A stretch of 64,000 nt of DNA from Aliarcobacter butzleri (GTDB taxonomy: Bacteria > Campylobacterota > Campylobacteria > Campylobacterales > Arcobacteraceae): the NCBI RefSeq assembly GCF_900187115.1, contig NZ_LT906455.1, positions 310,001-374,000 on the forward strand, in the 5' to 3' direction. The notes below the pieces were generated by a model. It was not told the DNA's origin. It did not search any database and saw nothing but the letters and a program-made list of their open reading frames with translations. Below are positions 9,271-19,414 of the stretch, piece by piece; the stretch's first letter is position 1; each line of letters opens with the position of its first letter. The position numbers and the translations under genes are program-made.

Positions 9271-11199
9271 ATGAATAAAAATTCATTAAAATTAAAACTG
9301 TTGATAATAACAATGGTACCTTTTATTTTGGGTATCTTTATCCTTTCGGGGATTAATTTTGAAAAAACACAACATACTTTAAATAGTACTTTATCAAAAT
9401 TTGAAAATACGATAACAAGGGAAAAAGAATCTTTAATAAGACATCAATTTGAAGTTGTTCAAACACTTATTCAAACTGTAATAAATAGTGAAAAAGATAC
9501 GCAAGTAGCCAAAGCAAAAGTTATTGAGCTTTTAAGTGGAATACGATATTTAGATGATAAAAGTGGATACTTTTTTGCTTACGAAAAAAGAGACGATGAT
9601 TATTATTTTGGGTTTCATCCTGCAAATCCTGCTTTAAACAATACAAAAACAGATATAAAAGCACCTGATGTAAAAGGTTATGCTTTTAGAGAAGATTTAA
9701 TAAAATATGCAAAAGAGCAAAAATATATAACATATTATTACCAAAATCCAGCAACAAAAGAAGTTGTTTTAAAAATGGCATCATCTATCTATATTCCGCA
9801 ATTTAATTGGGTTTTAGTTACTGGTATTTATGCTGATGATATTGAAAGAGAGATAAAACAGTTAACTGTTGAAATAAATAAAGATATAAACACACTATTT
9901 TGGATAGCAATAATAGTTACAATTTTACTTAGTATAGTTTTAGTATTTATAATAATTCCATCTATAAACAAAATTATTATAAAACCACTAAATATATTTC
10001 AAGATACACTTGAAACTTTTTTCAAATACTTAAATGGTGAAAGTAAAGAAGTTCATAGAATAAAAAATTATTCAAAAGATGAAATTGGACAAATGTCGAA
10101 AACTTTGGATAAAAATATTGAAATAGCAAGAAAAGAAATTGATGATAATAATATTTTTATTGAAAATACAATAACTATTTTAAGTAAGTTCCAAAATGGC
10201 GATTTATCTCAAAGATTAAATGTTGAAGTAGATGTTCCAAATTTAGTAAAATTAAAATCTGTTATGAACAAAATGGCAGAAGAGTTAGAACAAAATATAG
10301 TAAATGTTTTAAAAGTAATTGATGAATATAGTGAATATAATTATGTAAATAAAGTTGATACAGCAAAATTTTCAAACCATATTTTAAAACTTGCCAATGG
10401 AGTAAATAATCTTGGTGATTCGATAACAAAAATGTTAGTTGAGAATAAAACAAATGGAACAACTTTAGCTCATAGTTCAAATATACTTTTAGAAAATGTA
10501 GATAAATTAAATAAAAGTTCTACAAGTACAGCAGCAAATCTTGAAGAAACAGCAGCTTCACTAGAAGAGATGACTTCAAATTTAAGAAGTAGTACTGAAA
10601 ATGTACAAAAGATGTCAAGTATTGCTTCAAGTGTAACAAATAGAGCAAAAAATGGTGAAGAATTGGCTAATCAAACTGTTGAATCAATGCAAGAGATAAA
10701 TTCACAAATTACTTCAATAAATGAAGCAATAACAGTAATTGACCAAATTGCATTCCAAACAAATATTCTTTCACTTAATGCTGCTGTTGAAGCAGCAACT
10801 GCAGGAGAAGCTGGAAAAGGCTTTGCTGTTGTTGCAGCAGAAGTTCGGAATTTAGCAACTAGAAGTGCAGAAGCAGCAAGAGAGATAAAAGAGATAGTTG
10901 AGTCAGCAACTTCAAAAGCAAATGATGGAAAAGTAATAGCAACACAAATGATAAATGGTTATACAGAATTAAATAAAGATATAATGGAAACAATAGAGTT
11001 GATTAAAAATTTTGAGAACTCAAGTAAAGAACAGCTTTTAGGAATTGAACAAATAAATAATGCTGTTTCAATTTTGGATCAAAAAACACAAGAAAATGCG
11101 CAAGTTACATCGCATACAAGAGATATTGCTTTGTCAACTGATAATATAGCTAAATTGATTATTAAAGATGTGGATGAAAAAAATTTTATTGATAAATAA
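9271..11199 (+). CDS. Methyl-accepting chemotaxis protein with single Cache sensor domain
   Basis: This 642-residue transmembrane chemoreceptor has a membrane segment at about residues 10-30, a periplasmic sCache_2-like domain ([36 protein letters not shown]) and a second membrane segment near 210-232. A HAMP-like linker leads to a cytoplasmic coiled coil. The hairpin tip is [20 protein letters not shown] (about residues 490-509). The ligand is unknown; this sensor class often binds small organic acids. GGGAGAG precedes the ATG, and a -10 of TATAAT is visible near 9236. Confidence 0.92.
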   Translation: MNKNSLKLKLLIITMVPFILGIFILSGINFEKTQHTLNSTLSKFENTITREKESLIRHQFEVVQTLIQTVINSEKDTQVAKAKVIELLSGIRYLDDKSGYFFAYEKRDDDYYFGFHPANPALNNTKTDIKAPDVKGYAFREDLIKYAKEQKYITYYYQNPATKEVVLKMASSIYIPQFNWVLVTGIYADDIEREIKQLTVEINKDINTLFWIAIIVTILLSIVLVFIIIPSINKIIIKPLNIFQDTLETFFKYLNGESKEVHRIKNYSKDEIGQMSKTLDKNIEIARKEIDDNNIFIENTITILSKFQNGDLSQRLNVEVDVPNLVKLKSVMNKMAEELEQNIVNVLKVIDEYSEYNYVNKVDTAKFSNHILKLANGVNNLGDSITKMLVENKTNGTTLAHSSNILLENVDKLNKSSTSTAANLEETAASLEEMTSNLRSSTENVQKMSSIASSVTNRAKNGEELANQTVESMQEINSQITSINEAITVIDQIAFQTNILSLNAAVEAATAGEAGKGFAVVAAEVRNLATRSAEAAREIKEIVESATSKANDGKVIATQMINGYTELNKDIMETIELIKNFENSSKEQLLGIEQINNAVSILDQKTQENAQVTSHTRDIALSTDNIAKLIIKDVDEKNFIDK

Positions 11200-12046
11200 A
11201 AAATTACTTATATTTTTTCTAACAATTATTACTTTTGTAGTAATTCATTCTATGGATTTAGATGATAAATTACTATATAAGTTTTTTCATTGGGAAGAAG
11301 AATTTAGTATTTTAAAACAAAACCATAAGAAAGAGTTAGTTGTTATAAATGAGATTGAAAAAAATCTATCTGGTATAACATATAATGAAAATACCGATAC
11401 TTTATTTGCTATAACAAATTCACCAAGAGATATTTATGAATTGGATAAAAATGGTAATGTTTTACGAAAAATATCTTTAAAAGGTTTTAAAGATACCGAA
11501 GATATAACATATATAAAAGATAATAAATTTGCTATTTTAGATGAAGAACTAAATGGATTATTTATAGTAGATATAAATGATGATACAAAATTTATATCTA
11601 TTGAAGATAGTATAAAAAAGTTTATTTTTGATATAAAAAAATTTGAGAATTTTGGACTTGAAGGAATAAGTTATGACAAAACTGAAGATAAATTTTATAT
11701 GGTAAATGAACGAAATCCTAAAAAAATAGTGTCAGTAAAAGGTATTATAGGAAATAATCAACTAGAAGTTAATATTAAAGATGAACTTTTAGAAAATAAC
11801 TTTTATTTGGCTGATTTATCAGCAATTCATTTTGATGATATAGATAGACGATTGTATGTATTAAGTGATGAATCTGCACTTCTTGGTCGAATTGATGATA
11901 AAAAAGATTTTAAAAAATATTTAGATTTGATGGATAATGAAATTTCTTCAAAAATGAAAAACTCAGAAGGTATCACAAGAGATAAAGAAGGAAACATTTA
12001 TATTGTTAGTGAACCAAATTTATTTTTTAGTATAAAAAAAGAATAG
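11174..12046 (+). CDS. SdiA-regulated-type beta-propeller protein
   Basis: This is a 290-residue protein with an N-terminal hydrophobic anchor or signal ([16 protein letters not shown]). A repeat-rich domain of the SdiA-regulated/YjiK type follows. Segments [49 protein letters not shown] and [19 protein letters not shown] are the repeating blades. It probably sits in the periplasm. The ATG at 11174 gives a normal N-terminus; an in-frame ATG at 11168 is possible. The gene begins inside the end of the chemoreceptor gene. The molecular role of the family is not settled. Confidence 0.75.
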   Translation: MKKILLINKKLLIFFLTIITFVVIHSMDLDDKLLYKFFHWEEEFSILKQNHKKELVVINEIEKNLSGITYNENTDTLFAITNSPRDIYELDKNGNVLRKISLKGFKDTEDITYIKDNKFAILDEELNGLFIVDINDDTKFISIEDSIKKFIFDIKKFENFGLEGISYDKTEDKFYMVNERNPKKIVSVKGIIGNNQLEVNIKDELLENNFYLADLSAIHFDDIDRRLYVLSDESALLGRIDDKKDFKKYLDLMDNEISSKMKNSEGITRDKEGNIYIVSEPNLFFSIKKE

Positions 12047-12072
12047 GATTTAAAGCTTACTTGCTTTAAATC
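12047..12072 (+). terminator. Hairpin after the SdiA-regulated-type gene
   Basis: GATTTAAAGC (12047-12056) pairs perfectly with GCTTTAAATC (12063-12072) across a TTACTT loop, starting immediately after the stop codon. A T-rich stretch follows about 12 bases later rather than directly. It is terminator-like but not a textbook case. Confidence 0.5.
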
Positions 12073-12141
12073 AATGTTTGAATTATTTTTTTTAAGTAAA
12101 CTTTGAAATAAAAATATTTCAATACAAAGGTTTTACTAAAG

Positions 12142-12747
12142 ATGATTTATCCACAATTTTTTAATAAAATTCCAACAATAAAACTACAAGATGATTTAGC
12201 CTCTTTTTTAGGTGCTTTTGAAGATGGATTAATAGAATTTTCATATTTGGATGTTGTAAAAAGTGCAGGGCATAGTTGTCCTACAGTTTTAGGAGCTTAT
12301 CTTATGACACTTAAAGGTTTAGAAGCTTTATATAAAAATGAAATTCCAAAACGTGGTGAAATAATAGTTGAGTTTAAAGAAGCACAAAATGTAGGAGTTG
12401 TTGGTGTAATTGGAAATGTAATTATGAATATAACAGGAGCAACAACTACAAATGGTTTTAAGGGACTTGCTGGAAAATATGATAGAAATCATTTGATGAA
12501 ATTTGAACAAGATATAAATAGTGCAAATGTAAGATTTACAAGAGTTGATACTTTAAAAAGTGTAGATGTTTTTTATGATACTTCGAGTGTAAAACCTCAT
12601 GAAGATATGAATTTTTTAATGCAAAAATCTCTTCAAGGAAATGCTACAAATGAAGAAAAAAAAGAGTTTGCTAAACTTTGGCAAAAAAGAGTTGAAGATA
12701 TATCAAATAATATAAATGAAGTTATAAAAATAGATATAAAAGAATAA
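12142..12747 (+). CDS. FmdE-family protein
   Basis: This 201-residue soluble protein shows the FmdE-family signature SAGHSCPTVLGAYLMTLKGLE-like region near residue 40, with a Cys-His pair that could bind metal. The family is named after a gene linked to molybdenum formylmethanofuran dehydrogenase, but bacterial members have no firm function. No formylmethanofuran dehydrogenase genes are nearby; the gene stands alone between two unrelated units. The family call rests on the N-terminal motif. Confidence 0.6.
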   Translation: MIYPQFFNKIPTIKLQDDLASFLGAFEDGLIEFSYLDVVKSAGHSCPTVLGAYLMTLKGLEALYKNEIPKRGEIIVEFKEAQNVGVVGVIGNVIMNITGATTTNGFKGLAGKYDRNHLMKFEQDINSANVRFTRVDTLKSVDVFYDTSSVKPHEDMNFLMQKSLQGNATNEEKKEFAKLWQKRVEDISNNINEVIKIDIKE

Positions 12748-12764
12748 TCTTTTATATCTATTTG

Positions 12765-13730
12765 TTAGATTAAACCAACTGTATCTCTAATAATTTCCAT
12801 TTTTGCACTTGCAATTTTTTTAGCTTTACTTGCTCCAAAAGCTAAAATTTCTCTTACCTCTTTTTTGTTGTTTAAATAGTATTCTCTTTTTTCTTCGTAA
12901 GGTGCAAAATATTGATTTATTTTTTCTAATAATGTCATTTTAAAATGACCATATCCTTCACCTGGAGTTGCATATCTTTTTTGTAAATCTTTTAATTCAT
13001 CTTCATTCATAAATAGTTTACATAAAGTATAGATATTACAAGTTTCCCACTCTTTTGGTTCATCAAGCTCTTTTGAATCAGTTACGATTCCCATAACTTG
13101 TTTTTTTCTTTGTTTTGGTGATGTAAACATATCAATTGTGTTGTTGTATGATTTAGACATTTTAGCTCCATCAGTTCCTGGAACTGTTGCAACGATTTCA
13201 TCAACTTTTGCTTCTGGTAAAATAAAAATTTCTTTACCATAAGCGTGATTAAATGAAGTTGCAATATCTCTTGTCATTTCAACGTGTTGAATTTGGTCTT
13301 TCCCAACTGGCACGATATTTGAATCAAATAATAAAATATCTGCTGCCATTAAAACAGGATATGAAAATAATCCATGCCCAGCAACAATACCACGTGCCGT
13401 TTTATCTTTATACGAGTGTGCTCGCTCTAGTAATCCCATTGAAGTATGATTTGATAGTATCCAATATAACTCAAGAACCTCTTTTACATCATGTTGAACC
13501 CAAAATGTTGATTTTTCTGGGTCCATTCCAAGCGCTAAAAAGTTAATTGCTGCTTCATAAGTATTATTTTCTAAAGCTTCTTTATCTTTTACTGATGTTA
13601 AAGCATGATAAGATGCTAAAAATGCAAAAAGTTCACCTTCATTTTGTGACTCTATCATCTTTTTTATCATACCAAAGTAGTTTCCTATATGAATAGTTCC
13701 TGATGGTTGAATACCTGATAAAATTCTCAA
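12765..13730 (-). CDS. trpS: Tryptophanyl-tRNA synthetase
   Basis: TrpS charges tRNA-Trp. This 321-residue class Ic synthetase has the HIGH-like motif HIGN (residues 14-17) inside SGIQPSGTIHIGNYFG. The KMSKS motif is at residues 190-194, preceded by PGTDGA. Length and motif spacing are normal for bacterial TrpS. It converges with the FmdE-like gene. Its start lies 40 bases downstream of the end of the TonB-dependent receptor gene on the same strand. Confidence 0.96.
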   Translation of the reverse strand: MRILSGIQPSGTIHIGNYFGMIKKMIESQNEGELFAFLASYHALTSVKDKEALENNTYEAAINFLALGMDPEKSTFWVQHDVKEVLELYWILSNHTSMGLLERAHSYKDKTARGIVAGHGLFSYPVLMAADILLFDSNIVPVGKDQIQHVEMTRDIATSFNHAYGKEIFILPEAKVDEIVATVPGTDGAKMSKSYNNTIDMFTSPKQRKKQVMGIVTDSKELDEPKEWETCNIYTLCKLFMNEDELKDLQKRYATPGEGYGHFKMTLLEKINQYFAPYEEKREYYLNNKKEVREILAFGASKAKKIASAKMEIIRDTVGLI

Positions 13731-13769
13731 ATCATAATCCTTTTTTTATTTGGATTATATCGAAAGTTA

Positions 13770-15875
13770 CTAAAATTTATAAGTCATACTTAATGTTGCA
13801 GTTCGTGGATTACCAACTGTAAGCCAAGATCTATCATAGCTACTTGCGATATACTCTTTATCAAATAAATTATCAATATTTAAACTAAAATTTAACTCTT
13901 TATTTACTTTATAGTAAGAAACAATTTTTGCTGTTGTATAATCTGGTAAATAAAAATCATTATTTACATTTCCTGCTTTTCTACCAACATAAGTTACACC
14001 AGTTCCTATACCATAAGAGCTATTTAGAGACAATGTATCTTCCCACATTAAAAGAACACTCGAAGTGTGTTTTGGAATATTTAAAAGTTCTTTTCCTTCA
14101 TAAGTAGAATCTTCTACAACTTTCGCATCTGTATATGTATAGTTGAAATTTGCTTTGATATTGTCTGTGATTTTTCCATTAAAATCAAATTCTATACCTT
14201 TACTTTTAACTTTTCCTGCTGCAATAGAAAATAAGTCATCATTTGGGTCTTTTGTTAACACGTTCTTTTTCTCAATTTGGTATAAAGATAAAGTTCCACC
14301 AGTTTTTTTATCTTCTGATTCAAATTTTAAACCAGTTTCTATTGATACACTTCTTTCAGATTCAAATGTTTTTCCATCTATGTCTGTTCCTGTATTTGGT
14401 CTAAATGATGTTCCAGATGTTGTATAAACAGACCACATATCATCTATTAGGTATGTAATTCCAACTCTTGGAGAAACTGCATAATCATTTTGTTTTACAG
14501 AACTACTATCAAGATGATTTACATTATCCATTCTAACTTCATCATATCTAAGTCCCGTAAGAAATCTAAAATCTTTATAAGCTATTTCATCTTGAACAAA
14601 TAAAGCTACGCCTTTTTGCTCTTCATATTTGTCTGTGCTTAAACTTCCTAATCCAGTTTTTAAAACTGTATAAGTAGGATTCGAACGAATATTATCAACT
14701 CTTACTGTATCTTTGTTAGTGTAAAGTATTGAATCTTGTTCAAAACGATATGTTTCTACTCCAAATAAAAGAGTATTTGTAGCATCTTTTATATCAGTAA
14801 CATTTTGTAAATCAACTTGAAATTGAATATCATCTGAGCTATAATCTCTATATCTAGTACGAAGATTTATGCTATCTGTTGTTATTTTTGTTGCTGGAGT
14901 AACTTCAGAACCAAAACCTTTTAAGCTATTATTTTTATATGCAACTCCCATTCTACTGCTCCAACTATCAGAAAAATAGTGTTCTAGTTTTAGTTGATGA
15001 GTTTGATTTTTAAGTGTTACATCACCATCATCTGGATTACCAAGAAAATTTTTAGGATTCATTACATTTTTTCCATCTATTAAAGCAATTCCTCTATCAA
15101 ATGGAGCTTTTTGTTCAATAAATTCTCCCATATAAGATACAAAAGTATCGTCATTGATAGAATAAAGTAAAGATGGAGCAACAACATATCTTTGACTTTC
15201 AATGTGGTCTCTAAAACTTCCTTTTTTTTCTGTAGCTACATTTAATCTATAAGCTAAATTATCATTTATAGGAGCTGTAGAATCTAAAGCCATTCTATAA
15301 AAATCATAACTTCCTACATCAGTTTTAATTGAATGTTCACTTGTAAACTTTGGTTGTTTTGTTACTATATTTATAGTTCCTCCTGGCTCACTATTTCCAT
15401 ATAAAGAACCTGATGGTCCTTTTAAAAACTCTATACTTTCAATATTTGCTGTATCTCTTGGAGCATTAAATCCACGATTATCTGCAAAACCATTTTTTAG
15501 TAAACTCATTCCAGTATTTTCGTTTCCTGCAAATCCTCTAATAGAAAAATTATCCCACATACCAGCAAAATTATTTTGTCTTGACACACCACTTGTATAA
15601 TCTAAAACATCTTCTATTTTAACTGCGTTAAGTTCTTTGATAATTTCATTTGAAACAACTTGTACTGATTGAGGAGTTTCTCTAATAGGAGTATCAGTTT
15701 TTGTGGCTGACTGTGATTTTGTTTTGTAGTAGTTATCATTTTGTGTTGAATAATTGCTATTTTCAGTTGAGACTTTTATTTCATCTAAAAGTGTTGTCTC
15801 TTGAGCAAAAGTTTGTGATAACAAACTCATCGATAAGCAAATTGAATAAGTAATTGTTTTTTTTATAGGTTTCAT
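13770..15875 (-). CDS. TonB-dependent siderophore receptor (FhuA/FoxA type)
   Basis: This outer-membrane gated barrel (701 aa from the chosen start) should import a ferric siderophore using TonB energy. The start at 15875 gives a clear signal peptide (MKPIKKTITYSICL) ending at FAQ. A longer reading from 15908 would have no signal sequence. TonB box LLDEIKV lies near the mature N-terminus. The plug domain follows (PQSVQVVSNEIIKEL, NFSIRGFAGNE, FLKGPSGSLYGNSEPGGTIN), then a large barrel ending in TYKF. The promoter is flanked by the GCAACTnAGTTGC-type palindromes at 15902 and 15941. Confidence 0.9.
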   Translation of the reverse strand: MKPIKKTITYSICLSMSLLSQTFAQETTLLDEIKVSTENSNYSTQNDNYYKTKSQSATKTDTPIRETPQSVQVVSNEIIKELNAVKIEDVLDYTSGVSRQNNFAGMWDNFSIRGFAGNENTGMSLLKNGFADNRGFNAPRDTANIESIEFLKGPSGSLYGNSEPGGTINIVTKQPKFTSEHSIKTDVGSYDFYRMALDSTAPINDNLAYRLNVATEKKGSFRDHIESQRYVVAPSLLYSINDDTFVSYMGEFIEQKAPFDRGIALIDGKNVMNPKNFLGNPDDGDVTLKNQTHQLKLEHYFSDSWSSRMGVAYKNNSLKGFGSEVTPATKITTDSINLRTRYRDYSSDDIQFQVDLQNVTDIKDATNTLLFGVETYRFEQDSILYTNKDTVRVDNIRSNPTYTVLKTGLGSLSTDKYEEQKGVALFVQDEIAYKDFRFLTGLRYDEVRMDNVNHLDSSSVKQNDYAVSPRVGITYLIDDMWSVYTTSGTSFRPNTGTDIDGKTFESERSVSIETGLKFESEDKKTGGTLSLYQIEKKNVLTKDPNDDLFSIAAGKVKSKGIEFDFNGKITDNIKANFNYTYTDAKVVEDSTYEGKELLNIPKHTSSVLLMWEDTLSLNSSYGIGTGVTYVGRKAGNVNNDFYLPDYTTAKIVSYYKVNKELNFSLNIDNLFDKEYIASSYDRSWLTVGNPRTATLSMTYKF

Positions 15876-15901
15876 TTTATCTGTTTTCCTTAAGTATAAA
15901 A

Positions 15902-15953
15902 GCAACAAAGTTGCAAAATAAAAGTAGAATATTACTTACTGCAACTTAGTCGC
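15902..15953. promoter_or_regulatory. Paired palindromic operators upstream of siderophore receptor
   Basis: GCAACAAAGTTGC (15902-15914) and GCAACTTAGTCGC (15941-15953) are near copies of the perfect palindrome GCAACTWAGTTGC found upstream of the haem-type receptor. Each differs by one base. A further half copy, GCAACTTA, follows at 15952-15959. The two sites are 39 bases apart start to start. They bracket an AT-rich segment with a TAATATTCT-like -10 region on the minus strand, an arrangement suited to repression. Confidence 0.6.
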
Positions 15954-15996
15954 AACTTAAAAAAAATTTGTTAAGTTTAGCTCATATAAGATTTTT

Positions 15997-17160
15997 TTAT
16001 AAATATTTTAACCATTTTATATCTCTTCTTTTTTGTTTTAAATTTGCATACCATTTAGTAGGAAAATATAAAATAAATGCGAAAAGAATCGATAATAAAG
16101 GCATTTGCCATGTTTGCGAAAGCCCAAAATATTGACCTTGATTTAAACCATAAATTGCAACTGCACTAAGATATAAAAATTTTAAAAAATACAAATGAAG
16201 AAGATAAAAAAACATAGGAGCTGCACCAAAATTTTTTAACCATGAAATTGATTTTAAGTTTTGATATTTCTCAAAAAGCATAAGTAAAAAAGTACAAATT
16301 CCTAAAGTAAGCAAAATAAAAAGTAATGATGGAGGATATTTTGAAACATTTATAAAACTCAAAATAGTATTTGAAATAGAATCATAATTTATATATGGTG
16401 TATCTCCATAAACATTTATAAATCTAATCACAATAAAACTAGATAATAAAATAAGAGTAGTTTTTATAAGATAGTTTTTTCTTGTTTGGAAATTTACATT
16501 TTTATTAAACCACTCTCCTGCTATAAATCCAAGAGATATTACACCAATCCAAGGTAAAATAGGATATGAAGTTCTAAGTTTAAAATCTTGTGAAAACTCT
16601 ATCCAAGTTCTTTCATGTAAAACTGCCCAAGGTATATAAAAAATAGAATCTTTTTCAAAATGTACAGAATCTAATAAATTGTGTCCAAAAACGATGATAA
16701 TAGCAACAATAAAAAGAATCTTTTTTGGAAGATAAATCAATACTGAAAGAAAAATCATACTAAATCCAATAGCCCAGATTACTTGTAAATATAGTTTTTC
16801 CATTGGGAACTCAAATGTCCAAGCGAAATTTACCAAAGTTAATTCTAAAAAGATTAAAAATAATCCTCTTGTAAATAAAAACCAAGAAGTTTCTTTTTTA
16901 CTTTGAACTTTTTGCATATATAAATATGCAGAAAGTCCAGTTAAAAATATAAAAGTAGGGGCACAAATATGTGCTAAAAATCTACAAATAATTAAAATAG
17001 TATCTGTTGATGCAATATCAATAGGAACAATCATTTGATAATGAAGAAAAAAAGTTTCTCTTACATGATCAAGTATCATAATAACCATTACAAAACCTCT
17101 TAGAATATCTATCGAAAAGAGTCTTTGATTTAGTTGTTGTGTTGTTGAAGTAGTATTCAT
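15997..17160 (-). CDS. Acyltransferase-like multi-pass membrane protein (DUF1624/YeiB-like)
   Basis: This 387-residue protein has about ten membrane helices. It opens with RLFSIDILRGFVMVIMILDHVRETFF, shortened here to its key residues D-I-L-R-G and D-H-V-R. This is the signature of the DUF1624/heparan-alpha-glucosaminide acetyltransferase-like family, whose members move acyl groups across the membrane. AAAGGT precedes the ATG. It is transcribed separately from its neighbours, and its promoter carries the same paired operator as the two TonB receptors, which links it to metal or haem supply. The substrate is unknown. Confidence 0.75.
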   Translation of the reverse strand: MNTTSTTQQLNQRLFSIDILRGFVMVIMILDHVRETFFLHYQMIVPIDIASTDTILIICRFLAHICAPTFIFLTGLSAYLYMQKVQSKKETSWFLFTRGLFLIFLELTLVNFAWTFEFPMEKLYLQVIWAIGFSMIFLSVLIYLPKKILFIVAIIIVFGHNLLDSVHFEKDSIFYIPWAVLHERTWIEFSQDFKLRTSYPILPWIGVISLGFIAGEWFNKNVNFQTRKNYLIKTTLILLSSFIVIRFINVYGDTPYINYDSISNTILSFINVSKYPPSLLFILLTLGICTFLLMLFEKYQNLKSISWLKNFGAAPMFFYLLHLYFLKFLYLSAVAIYGLNQGQYFGLSQTWQMPLLSILFAFILYFPTKWYANLKQKRRDIKWLKYL

Positions 17161-17177
17161 ATTTTTGACCTTTAAAC

Positions 17178-17228
17178 GCGACTAAATTGCAAAATTGAAT
17201 GAAATATTACTAAATACAACTTAGTTAA
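17178..17228. promoter_or_regulatory. Paired palindromic operators upstream of the acyltransferase-like gene
   Basis: GCGACTAAATTGC (17178-17190) has two mismatches to GCAACTWAGTTGC. CAACTTAGTT (17217-17226) matches the core of the second copy. They are about 38 bases apart and enclose, on the minus strand, AGTAATATTTC, closely similar to the AGTAATATTCT between the operators at 15902-15953. The promoter pair looks duplicated. Confidence 0.5.
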
Positions 17229-17243
17229 AAGTTAATACAGCTA

Positions 17244-18419
17244 CTAAATATACTTTTTATAGATAACAAAAGTGACTAAAACTAAACAAAATAGTTCAAA
17301 AATAAACATTTTGTCAAAACCAAAATTTGAAACAATTATTCCTGCGATTACAGCAGAAATTATTCTAGTAAATGAAAAAATACTTGATTGAACTGAATAA
17401 TCAATAGCACGTGATTCTTTTCTTGAATAATCCATAATCATAGAAAAAATTATAGCTGATGATAAAGCAATAGCTAAAGCTATAAACGTAACACTTATGA
17501 TTAGATAATAAAATGTTAGATTATACTGTTCAATAAAAATCAAAAGGCTTGTACTAAAAATATTAAAAAACATAAAAATAATAAGTAGACTCTTTTTTGA
17601 AAACTTCTTCCCAATATAGTTACTTAAAGCTCCTCCTAAAATAGCTATGAAACTTCCATAAATTCCAACCCAAATAGCTACATCATCTGGTTTTACACCT
17701 TTGTGAATCAAATATGGTTTCATAAATACCCAAAGAGCACTTATTGAGACAAAATAGAAACTTAAAATAAAAATCCAAATACCAACATCTTTTTGTTTGA
17801 AAAAAGTGATTATATTTTTTGAAGAGATTTTTTCTACATATATTATTTCATCATTTTCTTCTATAAAATACAAAGCAAATAATGAAAATAGAACCAAAAG
17901 AGCCATTAAAATAAAAGTTAAGTTCCAACCAAGATGATTAAAAACAAGTAAAAAGATTCCTCCACCCAATAATGATGCCATACTATAAGCACTTATTTTA
18001 TAACTTCCTGCACTTAAACTTTGCTCTTTTGTGAAAGTTTTTATAGCCAAAGCATTAAGTGGAATATCCATAAAAGTTGAAATAAATGCAGTTATCAAAA
18101 TAGCTATAAAAACAGGATAAATACTATTTTCTAAAGATAAAAAACTAATTATAGTTAGAAGTAAAATATATAATATTCCTATATAAAATGTCCATTTTTT
18201 ATAGTGTTTTTTTTCAAATACTATTTTATCTATTGGTGGAGACATTAAAAACTTAAATATCATTGGTAAACCTGCTAATTGAAAAATTCCAATTAATGAT
18301 GCATCAAAACCTTTTATTTGTAAAATCATAGGAAGTCCCATGACAAAAAAAATCATAGGAGTTAAAATTGCTGTAAATAAAATTGAAAACAGAATATTTT
18401 TTTTAGTTAGTTGATTCAT
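17244..18419 (-). CDS. MFS transporter of RhtX/FptX (AmpG-like) type, probable siderophore carrier
   Basis: This 391-residue protein has about 12 membrane helices. It has the N-terminal MGLPMILQIKGFDASLIG and LAGLPMIFKFLMSPPIDKI pattern shared by AmpG-like and RhtX/FptX permeases. RhtX/FptX carry intact siderophores across the inner membrane. It lies 3 bases after a methyltransferase gene in a unit that begins with a FyuA-like receptor, so an inner-membrane step for the same siderophore is the natural inference. Confidence 0.72.
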   Translation of the reverse strand: MNQLTKKNILFSILFTAILTPMIFFVMGLPMILQIKGFDASLIGIFQLAGLPMIFKFLMSPPIDKIVFEKKHYKKWTFYIGILYILLLTIISFLSLENSIYPVFIAILITAFISTFMDIPLNALAIKTFTKEQSLSAGSYKISAYSMASLLGGGIFLLVFNHLGWNLTFILMALLVLFSLFALYFIEENDEIIYVEKISSKNIITFFKQKDVGIWIFILSFYFVSISALWVFMKPYLIHKGVKPDDVAIWVGIYGSFIAILGGALSNYIGKKFSKKSLLIIFMFFNIFSTSLLIFIEQYNLTFYYLIISVTFIALAIALSSAIIFSMIMDYSRKESRAIDYSVQSSIFSFTRIISAVIAGIIVSNFGFDKMFIFELFCLVLVTFVIYKKYI

Positions 18420-18422
18420 AAT

Positions 18423-19412
18423 TTACTTCTTACAAATATGGATTTGACTTGGTGTCATAGGTGTTTTATATGTTGTGTATGAATTTATTGATTTAAACCC
18501 AACTTCTTCAAATATATCAGATAATTCCATAGGTTTTAAGATATTTTTACCTTGTAAATTTAAAGATAAAAAGTAAAAAAAACTATTCTCATCAAGACTA
18601 TTTTTTGTATCGATTTCAACATGACAACTTACTAATATACCGTTTGGATTTAAAGCATCATAAATCTTTTTTATTACCTCTTTTTTGTCTTTAAAGAAAT
18701 AGAAAATATTACTACACCAAATTAAATCATAGTTTTTTCCAATATCATTTTTTTCAATATCTCCACTTAAAACAAAAACTCTATTTTGTAAGTTGTACTC
18801 ATTTATATGTTCTTTTGTTATGTTTGTAACCTCTTCATAATCAAATAAAGTTGTTTTTATATTTGGATGATTTTTTGTAATTTCTAAACCAATAACTCCA
18901 GAAGAACAACCAAGATCCAACATTTTATTTAAGCTAGAAAACTCTTTTAGATTTTTTATAATATCAACTGCCATTGGAGCGATTAAATTTTTTTGTTCTT
19001 GTTTTAAAAACTTTTTTGAAGCATCTGCCCAAAGTTTTGGTATTTTTATTTCTTCTAACTCTTTTTTTTCTTCAAACATTGATTTCATCATTTTTTTACC
19101 ATTTTCAGCTAGCTGTTTTCTATGTAAAAAAACATCACCACAATATGAAGAAGCTCCATAAATAAAAGATTCTTTAGCAAATTTTGTATTGAGATATTTG
19201 TCTTGATTTATGTCCAAAAGTTCCATAAAAACTAAACTATCTAATAATATTTTTGTTTTATGTTCATTTATATTTATTTTTGAAGAGATTATAAAAATTG
19301 TATTTATATTCTCTTCTATTAATTTAAAGATTTTTAACTCCAAAGCTAGTTCTAAAATCTCGGTTTTTTGTTGAGCTAATAGTAGTGATAAATAGTTGTT
19401 TATATTTTGCAT
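18423..19412 (-). CDS. SAM-dependent methyltransferase with N-terminal winged-helix dimerisation domain
   Basis: This 329-residue protein has the layout of small-molecule O-methyltransferases. An N-terminal helical/winged-helix region (about residues 10-70) is followed by a Rossmann domain with MLDLGCSSGVIGLEI (motif I), TTLFDYEEV (motif II) and YDLIWCSNIFYFF (motif IV). It sits 2 bases after the DUF2798 gene and 3 bases before the MFS carrier, inside a siderophore-uptake operon. No non-ribosomal peptide or NIS synthetase is nearby, so its substrate may be an imported siderophore or another metabolite. Confidence 0.75.
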   Translation of the reverse strand: MQNINNYLSLLLAQQKTEILELALELKIFKLIEENINTIFIISSKININEHKTKILLDSLVFMELLDINQDKYLNTKFAKESFIYGASSYCGDVFLHRKQLAENGKKMMKSMFEEKKELEEIKIPKLWADASKKFLKQEQKNLIAPMAVDIIKNLKEFSSLNKMLDLGCSSGVIGLEITKNHPNIKTTLFDYEEVTNITKEHINEYNLQNRVFVLSGDIEKNDIGKNYDLIWCSNIFYFFKDKKEVIKKIYDALNPNGILVSCHVEIDTKNSLDENSFFYFLSLNLQGKNILKPMELSDIFEEVGFKSINSYTTYKTPMTPSQIHICKK

Positions 19413-19414
19413 TT

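Noticed and set aside
11168-11199. Fusion of the chemoreceptor and the SdiA-regulated-type protein
   Set aside because: The frames differ and the receptor ends at a normal length; the 26-32 base overlap is typical of this genome.
13253-13546. Plus-strand open frame inside trpS
   Set aside because: It is the antisense of a highly conserved synthetase gene, lacks a ribosome site and has no family resemblance.
15876-15908. Longer N-terminus for the siderophore receptor, starting at 15908
   Set aside because: It would precede the signal peptide with eleven residues and run into the first operator. Similar upstream extensions at 21717, 34519, 24454 and 52413 were rejected for the same kind of reason.
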